From Candidatus Culexmicrobium profundum (GTDB lineage Archaea; Thermoproteota; Methanomethylicia; Culexarchaeales; Culexmicrobiaceae): 5,134 nt of DNA. The notes beneath the pieces were generated by a model. The model did no database searches. It was not told the DNA's origin and saw only the letters and a program-made list of their open reading frames with translations. Both the position numbers and the translations under genes were made by a program. Below, one piece after another: positions 1 to 5,134 of this stretch. Each line of letters opens with the position of its first letter. The stretch's first letter is position 1. The stretch covers positions 1 to 5,134 of the forward strand of contig JANZKD010000101.1 of NCBI GenBank assembly GCA_025061245.1, read 5' to 3'.

Positions 1-48
1 CTTATGAACTTAAGTTAAATAGGCTATGCTTCAAATCATTGAGTTAAT

Positions 49-1887
49 TTAAGTCCATGGAACCTTAATAGCGTCAACTTCATCATATGAAATAATTTTA
101 TGCCATTCCTTTACATATTCTGGAAGAAATTCTAAGTAGCTGAGATATCTCTGATCTCCAAGTATAAAGACACCTTTATCTTCAAGGCTTCTTATAGCTC
201 TACCAAGTGCCTGTGAAGCTCGTCTAAGAGCAGGCAATGTATAAGCATAAAATCTACCTCGCTCACTACCATAAAGCTTAGTATAGTATTCAATGTACAA
301 TTTAATTCTCACAGAAGGCTTTGCAAAGGGGATGCCAACCAAGAAAATTGCTTCCAACTCTCTTCCAGGGAAATCTGCACCCTCAGCAAATCGTCCACCA
401 ATGGGCGCAATTAATACACCATTTCCATTAATGCTTGCTTTCTTAAAGTTCTCTAATATCTTCCTCGACTTTGGTCCAGTCATATTTTTATGTTCAATGA
501 AAACCTTAAAGCCTAGTTTTTCAATTTTACGTGCTAATCCTAAACTCAATATGGCTTCTTGAATTCGATAACTTGCAGTGAAGATAGCAGTATTTGTCTT
601 AACTACATTCAAGAAATCCATTATAGCCTTCACATATCTACTAGCCATTTCTAAGCTTAGCTCTTCACCTCTAGTGGAAACGTCATTTAAAATGTAAATG
701 GCAATATTACTTCTATTGTAAATATTTGGGACAACTATAGAATGATAATTTGACAAACCAATTGTCTCAACAAAAGCTTCAATAGGCTTAAGTGTTCCTG
801 AGCAGAATATACATCTCCTAAATAGGAGCCATCTCTCACTAAGTATTTCTGAAGCACGCATATCCCAAATATTAAGTTTAAGGTTATCCTCAACTCTCTC
901 AGCAATAAAAGCTATACCTTCAGTATCAATTAAATCTAAAGCTGAAATCATAAATGAAGCAAAATGATAAAGTGAAGATCTAGGTCTTGAGCCTTTCTCT
1001 AATTTTTCCTTTCTAACTAATTCTCCAACATGTTCAGCTTCATCCAAAAGAGCTAGATAATCTTCTGGAAGTAGTTCTTGAGGATTAAACTCAGTATCTT
1101 CCTCATCTTCTAATGAAGAGTGAATTTCCAACATTCTATCTTCAGCATAATTTAACATACTAACTACATTTTCAGCATTAAATTCCTCAGCTTCTTTCCT
1201 AGCACGTCTAATGGTTCCCAAAGTTATCGTATCTGAATTTAACTCTAAATTTTGAAGATTGTGAGCTTCATCGACAACTAGGATTGATCTACTAAAAGGA
1301 ATTAATACTCTAATGCTCCATTCAAAAATAGGATTAACAACATAGTTGTAACTTAATGAAACTACATCTGCAATTTTTGCAAGAGCTCTTTGCACATAGT
1401 ATGGACATAAATCAAGCCTTTTACTTACAGAGTAAACTTCATTATAGAGGAGAGGTCCTTTAGAAATGTATGGTTTAAAATCAAATTTATCCTTATAATT
1501 CAAATAGAATTGACAATTTTTCCTCATCAATCTACATATGTAGGATACATCGGAATAATCAAGTTCTTCACCAAACCTTTCAGCCAAGAGACACATATCC
1601 TTTTTCCCGCGATAAGATATACCGAAAATTGGAAGGTTTAATTTTCTAGTAATTATCTTTAATTCTTCAATAGGTCTATCAGTTTCATTACCTGTTCTAA
1701 CTGCCCAAATAACCTTTAATCCCCTCAAAATAAAGGGTATCAGAGTAGACATAATTACTGGAGTCTTACCAAAACCAGTTGGCGCATGTAAACAGATATT
1801 TTTAAGCCTTAAATTAGATTCAATTTCCTTTATGGCTTCAAATTGATGAGGTCTAGGTGTATAGGGGAAGTATTTGATAGCATTCAA
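49..1887 (-). CDS. xpd: XPD/Rad3-family iron-sulfur DNA helicase
   Basis: This is an ATP-dependent superfamily 2 helicase; the family unwinds DNA 5' to 3' and acts in cytoplasmic DNA repair. Visible motifs in the 612-residue protein are: Walker A APTGFGKT at 35-42; motif Ia near VRTGNETDR at 63-71; DEAH box at 206-209; motif III-like CSGTLKP at 362-368; motif V GGRFAEGADFPG at 497-508; and motif VI QALGRAIRS at 559-567, with arginine-finger candidates R563 and R566. Four cysteines between motifs Ia and II (C99, C118, C125, C161) fit the XPD 4Fe-4S cluster. The insert at about 215-345, with an acidic stretch around 257-286, fits the Arch domain. The length is normal for archaeal XPD. The start is TTG at 1887: an in-frame TAG lies two codons upstream, an SD precedes it, and the next in-frame Met (M46) lies beyond Walker A. 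All key residues are present, so it looks active. DinG-like helicases are the nearest alternative. Confidence 0.93.
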   Translation of the reverse strand: MNAIKYFPYTPRPHQFEAIKEIESNLRLKNICLHAPTGFGKTPVIMSTLIPFILRGLKVIWAVRTGNETDRPIEELKIITRKLNLPIFGISYRGKKDMCLLAERFGEELDYSDVSYICRLMRKNCQFYLNYKDKFDFKPYISKGPLLYNEVYSVSKRLDLCPYYVQRALAKIADVVSLSYNYVVNPIFEWSIRVLIPFSRSILVVDEAHNLQNLELNSDTITLGTIRRARKEAEEFNAENVVSMLNYAEDRMLEIHSSLEDEEDTEFNPQELLPEDYLALLDEAEHVGELVRKEKLEKGSRPRSSLYHFASFMISALDLIDTEGIAFIAERVEDNLKLNIWDMRASEILSERWLLFRRCIFCSGTLKPIEAFVETIGLSNYHSIVVPNIYNRSNIAIYILNDVSTRGEELSLEMASRYVKAIMDFLNVVKTNTAIFTASYRIQEAILSLGLARKIEKLGFKVFIEHKNMTGPKSRKILENFKKASINGNGVLIAPIGGRFAEGADFPGRELEAIFLVGIPFAKPSVRIKLYIEYYTKLYGSERGRFYAYTLPALRRASQALGRAIRSLEDKGVFILGDQRYLSYLEFLPEYVKEWHKIISYDEVDAIKVPWT

Positions 1888-1895
1888 ATTCTAAA

Positions 1896-1902
1896 CTCTC
1901 CC
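1896..1902 (-). promoter_or_regulatory. Shine-Dalgarno site for the XPD gene (TTG start)
   Basis: Read on the minus strand, GGGAGAG lies 8 nt upstream of the TTG at 1887-1885 and contains GGAG, complementary to the archaeal 16S tail. An ATG overlaps just downstream (1883-1881) but is in another frame. The SD together with the upstream in-frame TAG decides for the TTG start. Confidence 0.6.
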
Positions 1903-1963
1903 TAAAATGAAATAACTAACTCAATATAAAATCATTATTTAACGGCGAAAACAGCATGGGAAA

Positions 1964-1971
1964 GTATAAAT
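1964..1971 (-). promoter_or_regulatory. candidate TATA box for the XPD gene
   Basis: On the minus strand this reads ATTTATAC. Transcription starting about 26 nt downstream (near 1941) would give a leader of about 50 nt that keeps the SD. A second TATA-like element, TTTTATATTGA at 1931-1921, would start RNA near 1900 and cut into the SD, so the distal element is preferred. This rests only on base composition and spacing in an AT-rich spacer. Confidence 0.3.
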
Positions 1972-2058
1972 TCAAAATTTTAAGTATAATTGTGAAAAAT
2001 TTAAAGTAAAAATGAGAATATGAAAATATCAGTCATATTTTAATTAATTCTCATCATT

Positions 2059-2073
2059 AAAGAACATTTATAT
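2059..2073 (+). promoter_or_regulatory. BRE/TATA promoter of the metalloprotease gene, probably leaderless
   Basis: An A-rich BRE-like stretch (AAAGAACA) is followed by TTTATAT at 2067-2073, centred 28 nt before the ATG at 2098. Archaeal transcription normally starts 25-28 nt from the TATA centre, which places the RNA start at or within a few bases of the ATG. No SD is visible in the bases before the start, which agrees with a leaderless message. Confidence 0.6.
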
Positions 2074-2097
2074 CACTCTTAATCTAAACTTTTAAAC

Positions 2098-3639
2098 ATG
2101 GAATCCCATAGAGGCGCTTCTAGTATAGGAGCTAATGTTAAATTAGCAGTAATTGCACTCATAGCTCTAATTGCTGGAGGAATCGTAGGATACATTATAG
2201 TTCAACCAGAAATAAGAGCACTTAGAGAGGAACTTAGTGAAACAAAAAACGAATTAAATAACATTAGAAATGAACTTACATCAACTAAACAGCAACTTAC
2301 AGAAACATTGGCAGAATTAAATACAACTTTAAAGCAATTGGCGTCCACACAAATTGAATTACAAGACGCTATAAATAGAATTACAGAATTAGAAGAAAAT
2401 GTAAGTGAAGTTAAAGGTGAACTGCAAGAAATTTTAAGCCGAGTATGTAGACTCGAAATATTGGCTACCTCACCCCATACAGCCAATGGCGAAGATACCT
2501 GTCAAGTTTATGTGAAAGCATATAATGTTAAAGGCGAACCCGTCACGGATGCCAGAATAGCAGTTATAGCTTTAATGGATAAAACACGAGATTCTATACG
2601 TAAAATTTACAGTGGATTTGCACAAAGCTTAGGTGATGGAACATACTTAACACAATTTACCTCAACTCAAGCAGGCTTAATTAAAATCTATGCAGTTGAC
2701 CTTGACAGTGGAGCCACAGCATCAACTTATGTAAACTTCCTACCAGGCTCCCTCGAAGACTTCATACTTTCAACAATATTCTATGAGGATCCGATAACTA
2801 ATGAAACACTTATAAGCATAAACATCTTCCCAGTAGATGAATTCGGAAATATCTGTAAAACATTTAACTTAACTGTAATGGTCAATGAAATATCAGTTAT
2901 ACCCTACATTAACGAGTATGGATTGCCATCAATAGTGGTACCTTATGACCCGGCAATTCCAACCATACCCATAACAATCATAGATCACTTCACAGGAAAG
3001 GCAGCAGAGAAAATAGTGAAAGTTGCATTAAATAAAACTAAACCAAAGCATGTAGTAAAGCTAACTGTATGGATAGTTGAAGGCTCAGGCGTAACTGAAG
3101 ATAAAGTTCGTCAAGACGTTAAGAAAGCTAATGAAATTTACAAGAAAAATGCAGATGAATGCGACTTTTCAAAGGTAATTGTATTTGAAATAAAAGAATT
3201 CAAAAAGATAAGCAAGGACAAGTGGAAAGATATTGCCGGTGCAGATGGAAGGTTAGATGTGGGAGAAGGAGATGAACGGAATAAATTACCTGACGATAAA
3301 GATAATTCTACAATAGACGTATACTATGTCCCTGGAATCGACTATAATGAAAAAGATCCTAAAACTGGCGCCACAACAACTAGTAGAGTGCTAGGTGTAT
3401 CATGGGAAGGCGATAAGCCGGGAATAGCAATTGACAACTCTGCAGATTTTGATGACCGCACACTTGCACATGAATTAGCTCATCAGCTAAGCGATGGAGA
3501 AGTAGTAGACCAAGGAGCAAGCGGGGCAGCAGATCAAGGAGCCAACAAAGCTGGAAACTTAATGAATTATGATAATACTGGAGATGACTTAACAAAGAAA
3601 CAAGCACAATTAATAGAAGAAAAATTAGGTGACCCATAA
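2098..3639 (+). CDS. membrane-anchored coiled-coil stalk protein with C-terminal metzincin-like zinc metalloprotease domain
   Basis: This is a predicted cell-surface protein of 513 residues. A short basic N-terminus (R5, K15) precedes one hydrophobic helix at about 16-35, fitting a signal anchor with the N-terminus inside and the rest outside. Residues 38-120 are a heptad-like, charged coiled coil. Two beta-rich Ig-like segments follow, about 134-215 (with GDGTYLTQF, Big-1 or carboxypeptidase-regulatory-like) and about 216-312. The C-terminal part, about 318-513, has the order of a small metzincin: a beta strand near LTVWIVEG, helix, an Asp-rich loop at 383-393, the zinc helix HELAHQLSDGE at 458-468 (H458, E459, H462), and a Met-turn-like NLMNY with M489. 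The third zinc ligand would be E468, where metzincins normally have His or Asp, and S465 replaces the usual Gly. Six N-x-S/T sequons (N75, N101, N235, N257, N312, N403) could be glycosylated. The start is fixed by an in-frame TAA at 2080-2082 and the promoter. Substrate unknown; the exact family is not recognised. Confidence 0.8.
   Translation: MESHRGASSIGANVKLAVIALIALIAGGIVGYIIVQPEIRALREELSETKNELNNIRNELTSTKQQLTETLAELNTTLKQLASTQIELQDAINRITELEENVSEVKGELQEILSRVCRLEILATSPHTANGEDTCQVYVKAYNVKGEPVTDARIAVIALMDKTRDSIRKIYSGFAQSLGDGTYLTQFTSTQAGLIKIYAVDLDSGATASTYVNFLPGSLEDFILSTIFYEDPITNETLISINIFPVDEFGNICKTFNLTVMVNEISVIPYINEYGLPSIVVPYDPAIPTIPITIIDHFTGKAAEKIVKVALNKTKPKHVVKLTVWIVEGSGVTEDKVRQDVKKANEIYKKNADECDFSKVIVFEIKEFKKISKDKWKDIAGADGRLDVGEGDERNKLPDDKDNSTIDVYYVPGIDYNEKDPKTGATTTSRVLGVSWEGDKPGIAIDNSADFDDRTLAHELAHQLSDGEVVDQGASGAADQGANKAGNLMNYDNTGDDLTKKQAQLIEEKLGDP
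3508..3543 (+). repeat. short internal duplication encoding DQGA twice
   Basis: The 12-base units at 3508-3519 and 3532-3543 differ at two positions, both at third codon bases, and encode DQGA at residues 471-474 and 479-482. They lie in the Gly/Ala-rich loop between the zinc helix and the Met-turn. This could be a small local duplication or simple low-complexity sequence. Confidence 0.35.
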
Positions 3640-3644
3640 TAACC

Positions 3645-3666
3645 ACGCTTCTATTTTTATCAGCGT
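3645..3666 (+). terminator. weak hairpin with T-tract between protease and HAD genes
   Basis: ACGCT at 3645-3649 pairs with AGCGT at 3662-3666, a 5-bp stem around a 12-base loop holding a run of five T (3654-3658). Archaeal termination relies on T-tracts, so this may end some protease transcripts. The T-rich part (TTTTTAT) also sits about 28 nt before the next ATG and could be a TATA element, although the bases before it are not BRE-like. The stem is short and may have no function. Confidence 0.25.
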
Positions 3667-3675
3667 AGGATTCAT

Positions 3676-3680
3676 GGTGA
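3676..3680 (+). promoter_or_regulatory. Shine-Dalgarno site of the HAD phosphatase gene
   Basis: GGTGA lies 4 nt before the ATG at 3685 and matches the GGAGGTGAT complement of the 16S tail. It selects the ATG at 3685 over the out-of-frame ATG at 3674, which meets a stop after four codons. Confidence 0.65.
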
Positions 3681-3684
3681 AAAA

Positions 3685-4167
3685 ATGAAGGCAATAGTCT
3701 TCGACATCGATGGTGTTTTAATAGATCCACAAAAACGACTAAGAAAATGCCTAGAAAAAGTAAACGCCACATCAATTAAAAAATTACATGGTAAAAAACG
3801 TAAAGAATTTTGGGATTGCTTTTTAAGTGAAGCCTACATGAACTTAGATGAACCCATCCAAGAGAATATCGCTAAATTAAGAGAAATGAAAGACAAGGGA
3901 TACTATATTATCTTAATTACTGGGAGAAGAGAGGATAGACAGAAAAATAAAACTTTAGAACAATTAGATGAATGGAACATTCCCTACAACAAAATTTATT
4001 TCCGCAAAGCTTATGACAAGAGAAGGGACTATGTGTATAAATCAAGTTTAATTAAAAAAATAATTAGACAGGGATTTGAAATAATTGAGGTTTGGGATGA
4101 TTCAGAGAAAGTTATTGAAAAATTAAAGCAAATACTTCCAAATGCTAAGATAGTCATACCTAGTTAA
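3685..4167 (+). CDS. HAD-superfamily phosphatase, resembling the polynucleotide 3'-phosphatase (PNKP) type
   Basis: This is a small cytoplasmic Mg2+-dependent phosphohydrolase of 160 residues. HAD motif I is DIDGVLID, with nucleophile D7 and acid/base D9. Motif II is ILITGR with T79. The motif III lysine is probably K119 in YKSS. Motif IV is VWDDSEKV with D138 and D139. Residues 15-60 form a helical insert rather than a full cap. The order ITGR, about 10 residues on a Thr-x3-Leu helix, then an IPYNKIYFRK strand, YKSSLIK and WDDS recalls the 3'-phosphatase half of T4 polynucleotide kinase and related stand-alone HAD proteins, which remove 3'-phosphates from nucleic acid ends. No kinase domain is attached. 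The gene begins 45 nt after the protease stop, so read-through from that gene is possible, but it has its own SD. Its stop overlaps that of the macro-domain gene on the other strand. HAD membership is firm; the substrate is inferred. Confidence 0.85.
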   Translation: MKAIVFDIDGVLIDPQKRLRKCLEKVNATSIKKLHGKKRKEFWDCFLSEAYMNLDEPIQENIAKLREMKDKGYYIILITGRREDRQKNKTLEQLDEWNIPYNKIYFRKAYDKRRDYVYKSSLIKKIIRQGFEIIEVWDDSEKVIEKLKQILPNAKIVIPS

Positions 4168-4712
4168 TTTAAGTTACTCAACTTTCTTACAGCCTTTAAG
4201 AGCTCTCTAGCTAAATCCTCCCTAAAACCAACTAGTATAACCTCGTTTAAAGATGTACCCGCCTCTAAATGACACTTTAGCTCATCAATCATTACTTCAG
4301 CCGCTTTATGTAAAGGTACACCGCCAACTCCAGTTCCCAAGCCGGGAAAAGCAATAGACTTAATACCAAGTTCCTTGGCACAATTCAGAGCTGCTCTCAT
4401 TGCCAGCCTGACATTTTTTACATTAATCTTCATGGCTAGTTTCTGCATAGTTGGTGCATGTATAACGTATTTGGCTTTAAGTCTACCAGCAGTTGTAGCA
4501 ATAGCTTCCCCAACTGCTAAAGGAGCATGTCTTCTGGCTTCATCTTCTATTACTCGACCACCAGCCTTTTTAATTGCAGCTGCAACACCTCCACCCATAA
4601 TTAACCAGCTATTAGCAGGATTGACTATAGCTTCAACATCTAATACAGTTATATCACCTTGAATAACTTTGATAGTTACTCCTCGATAATTTATTTTTAA
4701 GAGCTCCTCCAT
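4164..4712 (-). CDS. macro-domain protein (ADP-ribose-binding, Af1521-like)
   Basis: A stand-alone macro domain of 182 residues, expected in the cytoplasm. Members bind ADP-ribose and several remove it from proteins or nucleic acids or hydrolyse ADP-ribose-1''-phosphate. Visible elements are: VIQGDIT at 16-22, with D20 as the adenine-contacting residue; AIVNPANS at 28-35, with N34; the glycine loop MGGGVAAAI at 39-47; KYVIHAPT at 81-88; and the phosphate loop FPGLGTGVGG at 122-131. GGGVAxAI resembles archaeal Af1521 more than MacroD enzymes, which carry Asp after GGGV. The reading frame extends upstream to a TTG at 4763, but the ATG at 4712 is chosen: a GGAGGG SD lies 9 nt before it, the shorter protein matches the usual start of the fold, and the extension overlaps a TATA-like element. 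It is convergent with the HAD gene (4-bp overlap of stops) and divergent from the creatininase gene. Confidence 0.88.
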   Translation of the reverse strand: MEELLKINYRGVTIKVIQGDITVLDVEAIVNPANSWLIMGGGVAAAIKKAGGRVIEDEARRHAPLAVGEAIATTAGRLKAKYVIHAPTMQKLAMKINVKNVRLAMRAALNCAKELGIKSIAFPGLGTGVGGVPLHKAAEVMIDELKCHLEAGTSLNEVILVGFREDLARELLKAVRKLSNLN

Positions 4713-4721
4713 GGCAATCAA

Positions 4722-4727
4722 CCCTCC
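4722..4727 (-). promoter_or_regulatory. Shine-Dalgarno site deciding the macro-domain start
   Basis: GGAGGG on the minus strand lies 9 nt upstream of the ATG at 4712-4710. It is the strongest SD-like site in the region and would be buried inside the coding sequence if the upstream TTG at 4763 were used. Confidence 0.6.
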
Positions 4728-4742
4728 AATATTATTCGCCAA

Positions 4743-4750
4743 ATATAAAA
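4743..4750 (-). promoter_or_regulatory. candidate TATA box for the macro-domain gene
   Basis: Minus-strand TTTTATAT would start RNA near 4720, giving a leader of only about 8 nt that would lose most of the SD at 4727-4722. An alternative TATA (TTTTTATT at 4798-4791) would start near 4767 and keep the SD in a leader of about 55 nt. Which one is used cannot be decided from sequence. Confidence 0.3.
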
Positions 4751-4785
4751 TTCGCAATTCCAAGAATACATTATCATCAAAAGGC

Positions 4786-4793
4786 TTTTAATA
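4786..4793 (+). promoter_or_regulatory. candidate TATA box for the creatininase-family gene
   Basis: TTTTAATA is preceded by an A-rich BRE-like CAAAAGG (4779-4784 region). Its centre lies about 36 nt before the ATG at 4826, so RNA would begin near 4815-4817 with a very short leader at or just before the GGTGAT SD. The same AT block read on the other strand gives TTTTTATTAAAAG and could serve the divergent macro-domain gene. Confidence 0.4.
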
Positions 4794-4815
4794 AAAATCA
4801 CTCTACTGCAATTAA

Positions 4816-4821
4816 GGTGAT
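4816..4821 (+). promoter_or_regulatory. Shine-Dalgarno site of the creatininase-family gene
   Basis: GGTGAT sits 4 nt before the ATG at 4826, the same GGTGA-N4-ATG arrangement as the HAD gene at 3676-3687. It is a six-base match to the complement of the archaeal 16S 3' tail and fixes the start. Confidence 0.75.
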
Positions 4822-4825
4822 TTTT

Positions 4826-5134
4826 ATGAACGAGAGGAGAGTCCTGCTTCATGAGATGACTAGAAGTGCATTTGAAGAATGGCTTGAAAATGAAAAAAGA
4901 CCAGTCGTATTAATAGCAGTTGGTGCAATAGAACAGCACGGTCCACATTTACCTTTAGGCACAGATACTATTTGGGCAGTTAGTGTATGTGAAGAAATTG
5001 CTAAGAGAACCAATTCAATAGTTGTTCAACCATGCTGGCCTGGCTTCTCACCCCATCATATGGGTTTTAAGGGTACAATAACATTTTCAGCTGAAACACT
5101 ACTAAACATTCTACTAGAGACAATAGACTCACTA
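4826..5134 (+). CDS. creatininase-family amidohydrolase, N-terminal part, cut by window edge
   Basis: The frame is open through the last base (103 codons seen; full members have about 230-260). The family hydrolyses amide or formamide bonds at a two-metal site. Members include creatininase, the archaeal formamide hydrolase ArfB of flavin and F420 synthesis, and the peptidase MftE. The signature AIEQHGPHLPLGTD at 34-47 holds the expected metal ligands E36, H38 and D47. SPHHMGFKGT at 75-84 matches the usual G-x-S-x-x-H-x-x-F-x-G-T block, although Lys replaces the common Pro in FPGT and His precedes H78 where Glu is common. The remaining ligands (about residues 120-125) lie beyond the window. 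The start ATG has a strong SD 4 nt upstream. The gene is divergent from the macro-domain gene. Family assignment is firm; the substrate cannot be chosen from this fragment. Confidence 0.9.
   Translation, partial: MNERRVLLHEMTRSAFEEWLENEKRPVVLIAVGAIEQHGPHLPLGTDTIWAVSVCEEIAKRTNSIVVQPCWPGFSPHHMGFKGTITFSAETLLNILLETIDSL

Noticed and set aside
1..48. Possible tail of a convergent plus-strand gene (frame open from base 3 to TAA at 45-47)
   Set aside because: Only 14 codons are visible and no motif can be recognised. An AACTTAAGTT palindrome at 7-16 also has no clear role.
293..562. Plus-strand open frame of 89 codons inside the helicase gene
   Set aside because: Antisense to motif V and nearby helicase sequence, with no SD and no family resemblance; a shadow frame.
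2028..2058. Possible C/D box RNA on the minus strand (ATGATGA then CTGA)
   Set aside because: The two boxes are too close to be C and D, and no C' or terminal D box with flanking pairing was found, so the match is likely chance.
2202..2486. Minus-strand open frame of 94 codons opposite the coiled coil
   Set aside because: Ser/Leu/Val-rich composition expected from the antisense of a Glu/Asn/Thr/Leu-rich coiled coil.
3380..3775. Minus-strand open frame of 131 codons across the protease end and HAD start
   Set aside because: It overlaps two well-supported genes, crosses their spacer, and has a biased Leu/His-rich composition without a motif.
4375..4662. Plus-strand open frame of 95 codons opposite the macro domain
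   Set aside because: Ala/Ile/Thr-rich antisense of a conserved macro-domain sequence; no SD.
4761..4776. TGATGA on the minus strand as another C-box candidate
   Set aside because: It lacks the preceding purine and no CTGA follows within the needed distance.

Overview
The window looks like AT-rich archaeal chromosomal DNA. The evidence is an XPD/Rad3-type iron-sulfur helicase, BRE/TATA-like elements upstream of genes (one placed for a leaderless transcript), GGTGA ribosome binding sites 4 nt before ATG, TTG start use, and a macro-domain protein of the Archaeoglobus Af1521 type. A thermophilic or TACK-like lineage is possible, but nothing here fixes the phylum. No rRNA, tRNA, CRISPR array, transposase or phage gene was seen.

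Layout: (1) 49-1887, minus strand, a complete XPD-family helicase. (2) 1888-2097, a divergent intergenic region with promoter-like elements for both neighbours. (3) 2098-3639, plus strand, a surface protein with a membrane anchor, a long coiled coil, Ig-like modules and a C-terminal metzincin-like zinc protease domain. (4) 3685-4167, plus strand, a small HAD phosphatase resembling the 3'-phosphatase domain of polynucleotide kinase-phosphatase. (5) 4164-4712, minus strand, a macro-domain protein whose stop codon overlaps that of the HAD gene. (6) 4713-4825, a divergent promoter region. (7) From 4826 to the right edge, plus strand, the first 103 codons of a creatininase-family amidohydrolase, cut off by the window. 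The first 48 bases hold no gene that can be supported.

There is no clear single operon: strands alternate -, +, +, -, +. The helicase, HAD phosphatase and macro protein could all touch nucleic acid repair or RNA-end and ADP-ribose metabolism, but adjacency is the only support for a link. The most distinctive gene is the stalked metalloprotease. Its zinc motif departs from the metzincin consensus (HExxHxxSxxE instead of HExxHxxGxxH/D), and it has the form of a cell-surface protease held off the membrane by a coiled-coil stalk.
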